Under the pieces are notes generated by a model. It had not been told where the DNA came from, searched no databases, and was given only the letters and a program-made list of their open reading frames with translations. A stretch of 64,000 nt of DNA from Solimonas sp041659605 (GTDB lineage Bacteria; Pseudomonadota; Gammaproteobacteria; Nevskiales; Nevskiaceae), in assembly GCA_041659605.1 (NCBI GenBank), contig JBAZXW010000024.1, positions 5,731-69,730 of the forward strand, given 5' to 3'. Positions 52,793-64,000 of this stretch are shown here, piece after piece (the stretch's first letter is position 1; every line of letters starts with the position of its first letter). Both the position numbers and the translations under genes were made by a program.

Positions 52793-54013
52793 TCAGTCGC
52801 CGATAACCTTGAACTCCACGCGCCGATTCTGCGCGCGGCCCTCTTCCGATTCGTTCGTCGCGATCGGCGTGAACTCGCCGTAGCCCATCGCCACCAGGCG
52901 GTCGCCATCGACGCCGCGCGAAATGAGGAACTGGCGCACCGCTTCCGCGCGCTCCTGCGACAGCACGTTGTTGTAGGCGTCGTTGCCGATGTTGTCGGTG
53001 TGTCCGCCGATCTCGATGCGCGTGCCCGGCTGCGCTTTGAGCGATTCGGCGACGGCTTCGAGCGCCGAACGCGAGCTGTCGGCCAGGATCGCGTCGTCGG
53101 TGCCGAAGCTGACGCCGCTGAGCACCATGCCCTGCGCGGCGACGCAGCCGGTTGCATCGACAGCAACGCCGGGCGGCGTGCCCGGGCAGCGGTCCGCTGC
53201 GTCGGGAACACCGTCGCCGTCGGCGTCGGCGGACAGATCGATCGGGCAACCGCGCACATCGACGGTCGTGCCGACCGGAGTGGCCGGGCATTGATCGAGA
53301 CTGTCCAGCACCGCATCGGCGTCGGAGTCGGTGCCGCAGTCGCTACGGCCCGTCACCGGATCGACGACCGCCAGCGCGCACTCGGCCGCGACCGGCGCCG
53401 GAGCGGCGCGATCGCCGACCGCAAACAGCGGCGTCAGCGGCAGCTGCAGACCCAAGCTGATGCGATAGTCGATCAGCACGTCCTCGCCGGGGACCGACTT
53501 GTCGTTGTCCTGGCCCAGAACCCGCGCCTCGGCACGAGCGGCCAGGCCATTCCAGTTCAGCGGAAACAGCACACCGGCGCCCAGATTGATGCCGAAGTGC
53601 TCGTGCTCCTCGCCAGCGACGTCGTCCTGGACGACGCCCAGACCGGCGAGCATGAAGGGCTTGAAGCGCGGGCCGACGCTGGCGTCGTCGCCCCAGCCGA
53701 AGAGGCCGAAGTCGTAAACCAGGTCGAGCACCAGTCCGCGCTGATAGTCGGATTTTCCGTCGATGTCGCGATCCCGCTGCAGCGCGTGCAGCGTCGCTTC
53801 CGCAGCCCAGTTCGCATAGCCGTACTCGGTCAGCGGCCAGCCGAAGCGCGCTTCGCCGCCCAGGCCATCTTCGGAATTGCGGACGCTGTCGCCGAATTCG
53901 TAGGAAAACGCACCCGCCACATACGGGATGTCGTAGTCATCGACGGTCACGGCCTGTGACGTACCGGCCCACAACGTCATCATGGCCGCAGCGGAAATCA
54001 ACTTCATACGCAT
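52793..54013 (-). CDS. OmpA-family outer-membrane protein with calcium-type repeats
   Basis: 406 residues from the ATG at 54013, which has GGGGA five bases upstream; an ATG at 54049 is a less likely start. Signal peptide ends GTSQAVTV. An N-terminal beta-barrel spans roughly 20-200. The linker has thrombospondin type 3-like Asp repeats: GTDSDADAVLDSLDQCPATP and DADGDGVPDAADRCPGTPPG. A C-terminal OmpA peptidoglycan-binding domain follows: EIGGHTDNIGNDAYNNVLSQ, RAEAVRQFLISRGV, EGRAQNRRVEFKV. This is an OprF-like organisation, tying outer membrane to peptidoglycan. Confidence 0.93.
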   Translation of the reverse strand: MRMKLISAAAMMTLWAGTSQAVTVDDYDIPYVAGAFSYEFGDSVRNSEDGLGGEARFGWPLTEYGYANWAAEATLHALQRDRDIDGKSDYQRGLVLDLVYDFGLFGWGDDASVGPRFKPFMLAGLGVVQDDVAGEEHEHFGINLGAGVLFPLNWNGLAARAEARVLGQDNDKSVPGEDVLIDYRISLGLQLPLTPLFAVGDRAAPAPVAAECALAVVDPVTGRSDCGTDSDADAVLDSLDQCPATPVGTTVDVRGCPIDLSADADGDGVPDAADRCPGTPPGVAVDATGCVAAQGMVLSGVSFGTDDAILADSSRSALEAVAESLKAQPGTRIEIGGHTDNIGNDAYNNVLSQERAEAVRQFLISRGVDGDRLVAMGYGEFTPIATNESEEGRAQNRRVEFKVIGD

Positions 54014-54123
54014 AATCGTCCCCGAAATGTGTTTTGTTTGGCTCTTCATGACGATCGCGGATCATCAAGCAGCAGATTGACTGTACTGGATTGCCGTTTA
54101 CAGCGGCAACCGCCGACCGCGCA

Positions 54124-55134
54124 TCAGCCGCGCAGGGCCGCAGCGCATTCCGCGATCAGCGCCGGTCCGCGGTAGATGAAGCCGCTATAGATCTGGACCA
54201 GATCGGCGCCCGCGCCCCGCTTACTGCGTGCATCCTCGCCACTGAGGATGCCGCCGACGCCGATCAGCGGGAAGTCGGGCCCCACGCGCTCGCGCAAGCG
54301 CCGCAGCACCGCATCGGCCAGCGGTCGCAACGGGGCACCCGACAGCCCGCCGGTCTCGGCCGCCAGCGGCTCGCCTTCGAGGCCGGGCCGCGTGATGGTC
54401 GTGTTGGTCGCAATCAGCCCGTCGATGCCGGTTTCACGCGCGACGACGGCAATGCTGTCGAGCTGGGCATCGGTCACGTCGGGCGCGATCTTCACCAGGA
54501 TCGGCGTGCGCTTGCCGTGCTGCTGCGCGAGCGTGTGCGCCTCGTCCCGCAGCGCGCTGAGCAAGGCTCGCAGATTGGCCTCGTCCTGCAGGTCGCGCAG
54601 GTTCTTGGTGTTCGGCGATGAAATGTTGACGGTCACGTAGGACGCCGGCGCATAGACCTTGCGCAGGCAGTGCAGATAGTCGTCCTGCGCACGCTCGATC
54701 GGCGTGTCGAAGTTCTTGCCGATGTTGATGCCGAGCACACCGCGGTAGCCGGACGCCGCGACCTGCCGCAGCAGATGATCGACGCCCTTGTTGTTGAAAC
54801 CGAGGCGGTTGATCAGCGCTTGCCGCGCCGGAAGCCGGAACATGCGCGGCCTGGGATTGCCCGGCTGCGGCCGTGGCGTCACCGTGCCGACTTCCACGAA
54901 ACCGAAGCCCAGCGCCTGCCAGGCGCGCAGGCACTCGCCGTTCTTGTCCAGGCCGGCGGCGAGGCCGACTCGGTTGGGAAAGCGCAGACCCAGCAACTCG
55001 ACCGGCGAGTCCGGCACCGCCCTGCAGAACGGCGCGGTCGACAGTCGCGGAAATCGGCGGAACAAATCGAGCGTCAGCTCGTGAGCGGTCTCGGCGTCGA
55101 GCTGGAACAGGACGTCGCGGGCGATGCGGTACAT
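54124..55134 (-). CDS. pyrD: Dihydroorotate dehydrogenase (quinone), class 2
   Basis: 336 residues. A class 2 N-terminal helix (YRIARDVLFQLDAETAHELT) mediates membrane and quinone contact. The flavin barrel has NRVGLAAGLDKNG, VTVNISSPNTKNLRDLQ with the catalytic Ser, PILVKIAPDVTD and LIGVGGILSGEDA. It oxidises dihydroorotate to orotate in pyrimidine synthesis. Two bases separate it from the ABC1 kinase gene upstream, so they are probably co-transcribed. Confidence 0.96.
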   Translation of the reverse strand: MYRIARDVLFQLDAETAHELTLDLFRRFPRLSTAPFCRAVPDSPVELLGLRFPNRVGLAAGLDKNGECLRAWQALGFGFVEVGTVTPRPQPGNPRPRMFRLPARQALINRLGFNNKGVDHLLRQVAASGYRGVLGINIGKNFDTPIERAQDDYLHCLRKVYAPASYVTVNISSPNTKNLRDLQDEANLRALLSALRDEAHTLAQQHGKRTPILVKIAPDVTDAQLDSIAVVARETGIDGLIATNTTITRPGLEGEPLAAETGGLSGAPLRPLADAVLRRLRERVGPDFPLIGVGGILSGEDARSKRGAGADLVQIYSGFIYRGPALIAECAAALRG

Positions 55135-55136
55135 GG

Positions 55137-57133
55137 TCAGACTGGGGGAGAAGACAGCACGGCGAACTTCGGCGGCGCGAGCCGCGCACGCACGAACTTC
55201 GGCAGCGGCAGCAGGCGCGCGAGTCGCGTGCGCATCTGCGTGATCTCGTCGTGCAACTTGTCTTGCGCCAGCGTCACCGGCAGCCGCGCCAGGCCGCGCA
55301 CCACGTCGGTCGCGAGGCGGCGCTTGGAATCGTTCTCGTAGAGCGAACCGAAGCTGCCGGCGGCGGCGAACAACGCGCGCGACAGATGCAGATAGTCGCG
55401 ATTGATGACCACGCCGGTCTGTTGCGTGTTCGACATCAGATGCAGCACCGCATGTCCGCGGGCATGCAGCCCATCGAACCCGCCGCGGCGCAGTTCGAAG
55501 ATGAAGTTGCGCCGCGTCAGCGGCGTCACGCCCTTCTTGCGCAGGGTTTCATCGAGCGCCGCCTTGATCTCGGCGCGGCGATCCGCGTTGGCGTCCGGCT
55601 GCGTGCTGACGCGGATCAGCGTGTCGGCGAGCATCGCCGTGTCAGCGGTCACCGCGGCGGCCAGATAGTCCCAGACTGCGCCCCACTTGCCGTCGAGCGC
55701 GACGACGTTGCCCCAGTCGATCAGGTGCAGCGCGCCGTCGGAGCCCACCATCACGTTGCCGGGATGCAGATCGCCATGCATTTCGCGGTGCACGAACACG
55801 TGGTAAAGCATCGTGTACAGCAGGCGCTCGGAAACGCTGCGCTGGAAGCGGCGGCGCTCGGACGAGGGCATGCGCCTGAGCGCGCGCGTCAGGCTCGCTG
55901 CGTCGGAGAGGAACTCCATCTCGATGATGCGCTGCGTGTGGCCGTAGAGTTCCGGCACCTTCCACATGTTCGACTTCAGGCTACGCTGATAGAAGCGCAG
56001 ATGGTTCTTCGCCTCCTTGTCGAAATCGAGTTCCTCCATGAAGCCGGCGACGAACTCGTCGACCTGCTCCTGCATCGCGCGCAGGAACGGCGTCAGCTTG
56101 GAGTGCGGCGCCCAGTATTGCGAGGACATGATGGCGAGCCCGAGCACCAGCTTGCCGATCGCGAACTCGCGGTCGATGTGCTGCCGGCCCACCTTGATCA
56201 CGACCGGGCGCAGTATCTCGCGCCCGTCTTCGACGAAGGGCTTCTTCGCGAAGTAGACCGAGCCGATCGATCCGGAGCGCACCGGACGCGCCGGATCGAA
56301 ATCCAGGTACAGCTTATGCGGCGGCTTGCCGTAGCACTCGACGAAGGCCTGGATGACCTCTTCTTCGCTCATCGCCGGCACGTCTTCATGGAACACCGCC
56401 AGCTCGCGCGCGATTTCTTCCGGCAGGAAGTCCGCGTTCGCGGCGGCGGCCTGCGCCATCTTGACGAAGAATGGCCCGAACTCGCGCACCATCTGCGCGA
56501 CGATCTCTGCCTGACCCTTGAAGTCCTTGGGGTCGGCCTGGAAGAACGGCTTGATGTAGCGCAGCGCGCGGATCTGCCGGCGCACGATGAACACGTCGTT
56601 GCGGATCAGCGCGGCGCGCCGCAGGATCTCGTTGAGCTGCCACTGGTTGAAGCGGCGCCCGGCCTTGAGGATGTTGACGATCTCGACCAGCAGCGGCTCA
56701 TAGGTGCGGATCACCAGTCGCACCATATCCAGCGTCAGCTCACCAAGGCCCTTGAGCTCCGGCGACGAGAACAGCTCGTTGAAGAACTGCCAGAACTCCT
56801 GAACCAGCTGTTCCGGCACCGGCACCGGTGAGCGCGCGACGACCTGTTCGACCATGAACCGGATCAGGTCCTCGGTCGACTGCTCATTCGGGATCAGGTG
56901 ACGGCCGCGCAGATAGGCGGTCAGGCGCTCGGTCTGATGCAGCAGCGGATGCTTGTACAGGCCTTCGAAGGCACGGTCGATCGCGCTGGACAGCTCGTCG
57001 CGGGTGACATCCGGCTCGGAGCCGAGCACCCGCAGCAAGGGCCCGAAGCCCTTCGATACCCTGTATGTGGAAACGGTGAGCGTGCGCAGCTCGCGCAGTA
57101 GTCCGGGCGACAGCTTGTCGTCCTTGGAACCCA

Positions 57134-57134
<1 letters not shown>
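55137..57134 (-). CDS. ABC1/AarF/UbiB-family atypical kinase
   Basis: 665 residues, longer than UbiB. The N-terminal ~210 residues are helical and unrelated to standard UbiB. The kinase-like domain has EFGPFFVKMAQAAAANADFL, where the family's KxGQ motif reads KMAQ, then SGSIGSVYFAKK (Ala-rich loop region), KVGRQHIDREFAI, HGDLHPGNVMVG and LIDWGN, a variant of DFG. It probably binds ATP and supports lipid or quinone metabolism; its position next to pyrD, a quinone user, fits but proves nothing. One base overlaps ribA. Confidence 0.88.
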
Positions 57135-57736
<602 letters not shown>

Positions 57737-57784
57737 ATCGATCTCGCTTTATTCCGGACGGGGTGCAGCGCCGTCCGTCATCAA

Positions 57785-57822
57785 CTAAAACGCGGGGACC
57801 GGAGTGTACCGGTCCCCGCGTT
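57785..57822 (-). terminator. Terminator hairpin downstream of the FabG-type gene
   Basis: A perfect 14-bp stem AACGCGGGGACCGG (57789-57802) with its inverse (57809-57822) has a six-base loop. On the minus strand TTTTAGTTG follows. It separates the FabG gene from ribA. Confidence 0.82.
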
Positions 57823-57846
57823 CGAAAGGCAGCCGGACAAACCGGC

Positions 57847-57890
57847 GTAGGGCGGCCCGTGGCCGCCGCGGCGGGCTCGGCCCGCCCTAC
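57847..57890. repeat. Short REP-type inverted repeat
   Basis: GTAGGGCGGCCC on the left and GGCCCGCCCTAC on the right, with CGTGGCCGCCGCGGCGGGCT between. It lies in the gap after the FabG-type gene and before ribA. A compact relative of the element at 35227-35291. Confidence 0.8.
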
Positions 57891-57913
57891 GACGCCGGCC
57901 TCAAGCCTGACGC

Positions 57914-59326
57914 CTACGCGCCGAACCAGTTCTGCCCGCAGACGCGCAGCGTGCGGCCGTTGACGCCGGCCGCCGCCGGCGACGCGAAGAACGCCACCGC
58001 TTCGGCGATGTCCTGCGGCAGTCCGCCCTGCGACAGCGAGTTGATGCGCCGGCCCACCTCGCGCGGACCGACCGGCATCGCCGCGGTCATCTGCGTCTCG
58101 ATGAAGCCCGGCGCGACCGCGTTGATCGCCCCGCCGCGCTTGGCCATCGTCTCGGCCAGCGCATCGACATAGCCGATCACGCCGGCCTTGGTCGCGCCGT
58201 AATTGGTCTGGCCGGCGTTGCCGCCGATGCCGCCGATCGAGGAGATACAGACGATGCGCGCGCCCGCGTTCAGGCCCTTCTTCAGCAGGCCCTCGTTGAT
58301 GCGCAGGATCGCCGCGAGATTGATGCCCAGAACCATGTCCCAATGCTGCGGCGTCATGTTGCGCAGCATCTTGTCGCGCGTCACGCCGGCGTTATGGACG
58401 ACGATGTCCAGTCCGCCGGTCTCGGCGGCGATGCGCTCCGCGGCATCCGGCGCGGTCACGTCGAGCGCAAGACCGCGTCCGCCGATCTTCGCCATCGTCT
58501 CGCCCAGCGCCCCCTCCTGCGACGGATGATCCATGCCGATCACCTGCGCGCCTTCGCGCGCCAGCACTTCGGCGATCGCCGCGCCGATGCCGCGCGCTGC
58601 GCCGGTCACCAGCGCCGTCTTGCCCTGCAGACTGCCGGCGAGCGGCAGTGCCGTCGCCTTGGCGTGGGGCCCCACAGGCAGCACCTGGCCAGACACATAG
58701 GCGGAATGCGCGCTCAGGAAGAAGCGCAGCGGCGCGTCGATCCAGTTGTCGCCGTCCGTTGCGACTTCGAGCAGATTGCAGGTCGTGCCGTTCTTGCCGA
58801 CCTCCTTGGCCAGCGAACGCGTAAAGCCGCGCAGCGCCGTCGCCGCAGTCTTGCGGCCGATGTCGGCGCAGGACTCGGGCGCACGCGACAGGATTACGAT
58901 GCGGCCGCTCCCCGGGATATTGCGCACCAGCGGCTGGAAGAAGTCGTAGACCTCGCGCAGCTGTGCCGGCGAAGACAGGCCGCTGGCGTCGAACACCAGC
59001 GCCTGGCTGCGCGGCTCGCCGCTGTCGGCGGCAGGATTGCCGGCCAGCGAGACCGAAAGCCTGGCGGCGGCCGACTTGATCGGCCCCAGCCCGGCGTGCT
59101 CCGGAACGATGCGCAGCTGTGCGCCCAGGCCCGGCAGCGACTTGAGCAACGCCGCCGACAGCGCGGCGGCGCTGTCGCCGCCGATGACGACGTGCGCACC
59201 GTCCAGCGGACGCTCGGCCCAGGGCGCGTCCGCACGCCGCAAGCGCGGCGGCGTCGGCAGCCCGAGCATGGCCGCGAGGCTCTTGCCGAAAGAGGAATGG
59301 GTAAATTCAAGATAGCGATCGTTCAT
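57914..59326 (-). CDS. High-molecular-weight FabG-type 3-oxoacyl reductase
   Basis: 470 residues with two Rossmann regions. The N-terminal half (about 1-215) is a degenerate short-chain dehydrogenase fold: GAHVVIGGDSAAALSAALLK and ALRGFTRSLAKEVGKNGTTC. The C-terminal half (about 230-470) is active-site complete: VTGAARGIGAAIAEVL, VHNAGVTRDKMLRNM, CISSIGGIGGNAGQTNYGATKAG (Ser, Tyr, Lys) and NAVAPGFIETQM. This matches HMW FabG (FabG4-like), which reduces 3-oxoacyl-CoA or -ACP. It may serve fatty-acid or polyhydroxyalkanoate metabolism, and is a candidate ketoreductase for the dar cluster only by speculation. Confidence 0.92.
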   Translation of the reverse strand: MNDRYLEFTHSSFGKSLAAMLGLPTPPRLRRADAPWAERPLDGAHVVIGGDSAAALSAALLKSLPGLGAQLRIVPEHAGLGPIKSAAARLSVSLAGNPAADSGEPRSQALVFDASGLSSPAQLREVYDFFQPLVRNIPGSGRIVILSRAPESCADIGRKTAATALRGFTRSLAKEVGKNGTTCNLLEVATDGDNWIDAPLRFFLSAHSAYVSGQVLPVGPHAKATALPLAGSLQGKTALVTGAARGIGAAIAEVLAREGAQVIGMDHPSQEGALGETMAKIGGRGLALDVTAPDAAERIAAETGGLDIVVHNAGVTRDKMLRNMTPQHWDMVLGINLAAILRINEGLLKKGLNAGARIVCISSIGGIGGNAGQTNYGATKAGVIGYVDALAETMAKRGGAINAVAPGFIETQMTAAMPVGPREVGRRINSLSQGGLPQDIAEAVAFFASPAAAGVNGRTLRVCGQNWFGA

Positions 59327-59610
59327 CGCCGGGCCTCAGGTGAAAGAAGAAATCGTCAGGGCGGCGATTATCGCAGCCACCCGGTAGCGCCGACACGGCA
59401 GCCACACCCCGCGATGACGCCGTCGCTGCCATTGACGCGCCGAAAGCTCTGACGGATAGTTCGCCGTCCATGGCTCTAGGAGCCACGGCAGCGGCGATAA
59501 TGCGCCCCGGGGGAGTGGTATGCGGCTCGCTGCCGCAAGGGGCCCGCCGCCAGGCGTCGCGGTCGACAGACGCGTCGGCAAACAATTTTTCTGGAGGGTT
59601 GGGAACATCC

Positions 59611-60399
59611 ATGATGAGCGCAAAAGGCTTGACCATGACCGTGGTCGCCGTGGCCGTCGCCGCAGGCACTTATTTCGGCCTGGAAGCGGCATTTCCCCCG
59701 GCCACCGTCAAGGACGTCAAGGATTCGAACGGCAATGCCGTCGACCAGGTGTTCAAGGGCGCCCTGACGACCTCGCAGGTCGCCGCGGCCGAAGCGGCTC
59801 AGCCGATCGAGGAAACGCCGCCGCCCGCGGACGACGCGAGCGCTGCCGCCGCAATGGAAGAGCCGGCGCCTGCGGAGCTTGCCGCGGCTGAGCCGGAAAC
59901 CGCGACCGCTGCGACCGCCGCGGTCGAGCCGGCGCCAACCGCCGAACCGACGCCAGAACCAGCGCCAGAACCCACGCCGGAGCCCTACGTGGCCCCGGCC
60001 GAGGAGCCTGCCGCTCCGGTCGCGACGCCTGCGCCGGTCAAGCCGGCCGCCAAGCCGGCGCCGAAGAAGGCTCAGAAGCTGACGCAGTGGTGGGGTCCGG
60101 AGTCGGACACGCAGTTGTCGGTCGTTTACGCCGGCTCCGCCGCCTACACGCGCGCGATCGTGCTGATGCTCAACGGCGCCTTCGACGACACCGCGTCTGC
60201 CGAACAGAACCTGCGCGTCACCGACGCCGCCGGCAAGACGGTTGCTGGTAAATGGCAGATCGGGACGAACAACAAGCGCATGCTGCTGTTCCCGATCGAC
60301 AAGGCCGGCACCTACACGGTCAGCGTGAAAGCCGAGCTGGCCGACCGCACTGGGCGCAAGCTCGGCAAGGCGCAGAAGGGGCCGGTGCGCGTGAAGTAA
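59611..60399 (+). CDS. Exported or anchored protein with a long Pro/Ala/Glu linker
   Basis: 262 residues from the ATG at 59611. An N-terminal hydrophobic helix (GLTMTVVAVAVAAGTYFGLE) is followed by an extended linker of about 100 residues, rich in Ala, Glu and Pro (TAEPTPEPAPEPTPEP). A compact C-terminal domain from about 155 follows: LTQWWGPESDTQLSVVYAGS, AIVLMLNGAFDDTASAEQNL, KWQIGTNNKRMLLFPIDKAG, YTVSVKAELADRTG. The last domain has a beta-sandwich look with no catalytic motif. Probably periplasmic, tethered to the inner membrane. Function unknown. The roughly 284-base gap upstream shows no gene. Confidence 0.72.
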   Translation: MMSAKGLTMTVVAVAVAAGTYFGLEAAFPPATVKDVKDSNGNAVDQVFKGALTTSQVAAAEAAQPIEETPPPADDASAAAAMEEPAPAELAAAEPETATAATAAVEPAPTAEPTPEPAPEPTPEPYVAPAEEPAAPVATPAPVKPAAKPAPKKAQKLTQWWGPESDTQLSVVYAGSAAYTRAIVLMLNGAFDDTASAEQNLRVTDAAGKTVAGKWQIGTNNKRMLLFPIDKAGTYTVSVKAELADRTGRKLGKAQKGPVRVK

Positions 60400-60416
60400 G
60401 AGCGCAGTTTGAATCG

Positions 60417-60458
60417 ATCGGGCCGCCCGGCGTTCGCGCCGCGCGGCCCGATTTGTTT
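60417..60458 (+). terminator. Terminator-like hairpin
   Basis: ATCGGGCCGC (60417-60426) pairs with GCGGCCCGAT (60443-60452), with a further GC-rich inner part, followed by TTGTTTC. It lies between the linker-protein gene and the convergent cyclase gene. Confidence 0.7.
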
Positions 60459-61750
60459 CAAATCTCCGGCGCGCTTTCCTGCAGCACGTAGGTCGTGACC
60501 AGCCCGTCGATGCCGCGCACGGCGCGGCGGCGGCGCGTCGCCGGCAGCGATTCGCCGCTTTCGAGCAGCGTCGTCTCGTCGATGTGAATCTCGCCGTCGG
60601 CCGCCTTGTCGCACAGGCGCGACGCCAGGTTCACCGCGGGGCCGACGGCCATGTATTCGTAGCGTCCGCCTTCGCCGACGATGCCGACGGCGACGCTGCC
60701 GCTGGCGACACCGACGCCCAGCCCCAGATCATTCGAATAGCGCTTGACGATCGGCCGCACGCGCGACTGCAGCCTGCGCGCGAGGCGGATCGCCCGCTGC
60801 GCGCGGTCGTCGTAGGGCACCGGCGCACCGATCAGGATCAGCGCGCCGTCGCCGGCCAGATCCTTCACCGTGCCGCCGAACTCCTGTGCCGCCGCGCCCA
60901 CCGCCGCATAGAACGAGCGCAGCAGGCGCATCACCTGCTCCGGCGTGTGCGCCTGCGCGTGCCGGGTGAAGCGGCGGATGTCGACGCTGACGACCGAAAC
61001 GTCGCTGCGTTTGCGCGCCATCGCCTGGCGCAGTCCGCGCTCGCGCACCAGTTCGGCGACCTGCGGCGACAGGAAACGCGACATGAAGGTGCCGCGCGCA
61101 CCCATGATCATGTAATAGCGCAGCGAGCCGAACAGGAACATCACCTCGCCGACTGCCAGCGCCAGCGGCGACACGCTCGCCGGCAGCACCAGCGCGACCG
61201 CGAGGAACGGCATCGCCGCCAGTGCGGCCAGGATGCGCACCTGCTCGGCGCGATCCGGGCGTCGCAGCAGCAACAGCGCACCCGCCACCATCACCAGTGC
61301 GCCCGAGACGAGGGTCGGGATCAGGAAGATCGCGAAGAGCGGATCGGGAATGCGATGTTCGGCGATCGCTTCGGCCAACTCGCGGTAGCGCAACTCCGGC
61401 AGCAGTGCGACGAACGCGGCATACGATAGCGAGAGCACTTGAGCGCCGCGGATCAGCTTGTCGCGCCGCGGCGTGCCGGCGGCATCCGGCACCGTCTGCG
61501 AGACGCGCAATCCCCACTCGCAGGCGGCGATAAAGGTCGCGGCATCGAGCAGTCCGACGCCGCGCACCCACCACGGCAGCGGCATGAGCTGCACCGCAGC
61601 CACCGTCAGTGCGTTGGCGTAGACCGTGACCCCGAGCAGCCCGAGGAACAGGCCCAGCCAGCGGCTCGTCGGCGTGGCCCGGTCGGTCAGCCAGAACGCC
61701 AGCCCCATGCCCAGGGCGATGATTGCGACGACCTCGTGTCCGCTCGTCAT
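60458..61750 (-). CDS. Membrane-bound class III adenylyl/guanylyl cyclase
   Basis: 430 residues. The N-terminal ~220 residues contain about seven hydrophobic helices (EVVAIIALGMGLAFWLTDRA through VGEVMFLFGSLRYYMIMG), then comes a class III catalytic domain: VVSVDIRRFTRHAQAHTPEQ (metal Asp), GGTVKDLAGDGALILIG (second metal Asp), VGIVGEGGRYEYMAVGPAVN with the transition-state Asn, and a short tail. Residues that decide ATP or GTP are not safely read by eye. It makes a cyclic nucleotide, possibly controlling the pilus genes as cAMP does in Pseudomonas; that link is speculative. Confidence 0.9.
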   Translation of the reverse strand: MTSGHEVVAIIALGMGLAFWLTDRATPTSRWLGLFLGLLGVTVYANALTVAAVQLMPLPWWVRGVGLLDAATFIAACEWGLRVSQTVPDAAGTPRRDKLIRGAQVLSLSYAAFVALLPELRYRELAEAIAEHRIPDPLFAIFLIPTLVSGALVMVAGALLLLRRPDRAEQVRILAALAAMPFLAVALVLPASVSPLALAVGEVMFLFGSLRYYMIMGARGTFMSRFLSPQVAELVRERGLRQAMARKRSDVSVVSVDIRRFTRHAQAHTPEQVMRLLRSFYAAVGAAAQEFGGTVKDLAGDGALILIGAPVPYDDRAQRAIRLARRLQSRVRPIVKRYSNDLGLGVGVASGSVAVGIVGEGGRYEYMAVGPAVNLASRLCDKAADGEIHIDETTLLESGESLPATRRRRAVRGIDGLVTTYVLQESAPEI

Positions 61751-61879
61751 GGGGAATCGTACGAAGACAATGCGTAAAGACGGTGCACTTTAGCCAAGTT
61801 GATTTTTCGGTGACTCTGCCGCTCGGGGTCATGCGGCGCAGCGACCGATAGAATGTGCGCCCCTTCCGGTGGTCTGCCC

Positions 61880-63751
<1,872 letters not shown>

Positions 63752-63789
63752 GGCATACGACAGTCGCTGACGCTCAGCTGGACCCTTCG

Positions 63790-63890
63790 AAGACGCCGTC
63801 ATGCCCGCGAAGGCGGGCATCCAGAGCTGAGAACGCAGCGCCGCGCCGCGCTGGATTCCCGCTTTCGCGGGAATGACGGATGTTGCCGAG
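63790..63890. repeat. REP-type repeats flanking an inverted pair
   Basis: GTCATGCCCGCGAAGGCGGGCATCCAG and CTGGATTCCCGCTTTCGCGGGAATGAC are inverted copies about 25 bases apart. Each is a hairpin (CCCGCGAAGGCGGG; CCCGCTTTCGCGGG). They belong to the widespread GTCATTCCCGCGAAAGCGGGAAT class and form a BIME-like pair in the gap after uup. Confidence 0.88.
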
Positions 63891-63914
63891 GACTGTGGAT
63901 CGTCCAGGCAGCCG

Positions 63915-63928
63915 TTGACCGGGGTCAA
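63915..63928 (+). promoter_or_regulatory. FNR/Anr-like binding site
   Basis: TTGACCGGGGTCAA is a perfect 14-base palindrome with TTGAC-N4-GTCAA, close to the FNR/Anr consensus TTGAT-N4-ATCAA. Its centre lies about 67 bases before the ATG of the next gene, which fits a site centred near -41.5. Confidence 0.5.
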
Positions 63929-63988
63929 TGCGCATCTGCGGCCCCGTGCGTAGGTTTGAAGCACTATCAGAGTGCGAAGGGAGGTGTT

Positions 63989-64000
63989 ATGACCTGCCGC
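63989..64000 (+). CDS. Start of a gene cut by the window edge
   Basis: An ATG follows GGGAGGTGTT, a strong ribosome site, and gives MTCR before the sequence ends. It lies downstream of the FNR/Anr-like palindrome, so the gene may respond to low oxygen. Nothing else can be said. Confidence 0.45.

Noticed and set aside
54873..56831. A 652-codon plus-strand frame opposite pyrD and the ABC1 kinase
   Set aside because: Both minus-strand genes are recognisable enzymes, and the plus frame has no family signal.

Overview
The window is about 64 kb of GC-rich (roughly two-thirds G+C by eye) bacterial chromosome with very dense coding. The order gacA-uvrC-pgsA-tRNA-Gly-tRNA-Cys, the minor-pilin operon ending in pilY1-pilE, class 2 PyrD, DsbB, clsB/ybhP/ybhN homologues and dispersed REP elements of the TGTAGGAGCGGCC type point to a gammaproteobacterium. 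A relative of the Xanthomonadales/Nevskiales is my best guess; the species is not determined. No rRNA, CRISPR array, prophage or insertion-sequence transposase was seen.

Layout. 1-8 kb: a truncated multi-pass membrane protein, a large lipoprotein with calcium-binding-type repeats and a metal-hydrolase-like domain, and small envelope and CBS/EF-hand proteins. 6.9-10 kb: the ybhN, ybhP and clsB homologues (phospholipid remodelling). 10-14.3 kb: a divergent sigma-54 factor, an orphan NtrC-type activator, a small lipoprotein and an outer-membrane barrel. 14.4-18 kb: tRNA-Cys, tRNA-Gly, pgsA, uvrC, gacA. 18-23.6 kb: a PhoX-like Tat lipoprotein, an SRPBCC/GyrI-like protein, a TPR protein and a small membrane protein. 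23.7-35.1 kb: isocitrate lyase and malate synthase (glyoxylate shunt), with a lipid biosynthesis cluster between them. 35-45.6 kb: amidohydrolase, rraA, dsbB, pit, both fumarase classes separated by a degenerate sigma-54-activator-like ATPase, and purB. 45.7-52 kb: type IV pilus minor pilins, pilY1 and pilE. 52-64 kb: thioesterase, OmpA-like protein, pyrD, an ABC1 kinase, ribA, high-molecular-weight FabG, an adenylyl cyclase and Uup. A gene cut by the right edge begins below an FNR/Anr-like box.

The most interesting system is the 25.6-33.4 kb cluster. Two convergent, tightly overlapping operons encode, on the plus strand, an ABC exporter, an acyl carrier protein, a ketosynthase with an intact Cys-His-His triad and a ketosynthase homologue with the nucleophile replaced (chain-length-factor-like). 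On the minus strand they encode DarA and DarB (dialkylresorcinol condensing enzymes), a small helix-turn-helix-like protein and a BtrH-type acyltransferase. Together they look like a pathway that makes a resorcinolic lipid, transfers an acyl group from a dedicated carrier protein and exports the product. Reductase, dehydratase, ligase and aromatase genes are absent, so the pathway must be completed elsewhere or make an unusual product.

A second theme is sigma-54. The divergent RpoN (10-11.4 kb), the GAFTGA-containing orphan activator beside it, and a distant AAA+ protein with GAFPGA and no DNA-binding domain suggest unusual sigma-54 circuitry. A third is repeat biology: REP-type palindromes supply the stop codons of pit and of the BtrH-like gene, and a three-palindrome element appears to sit in frame inside an amidohydrolase gene.
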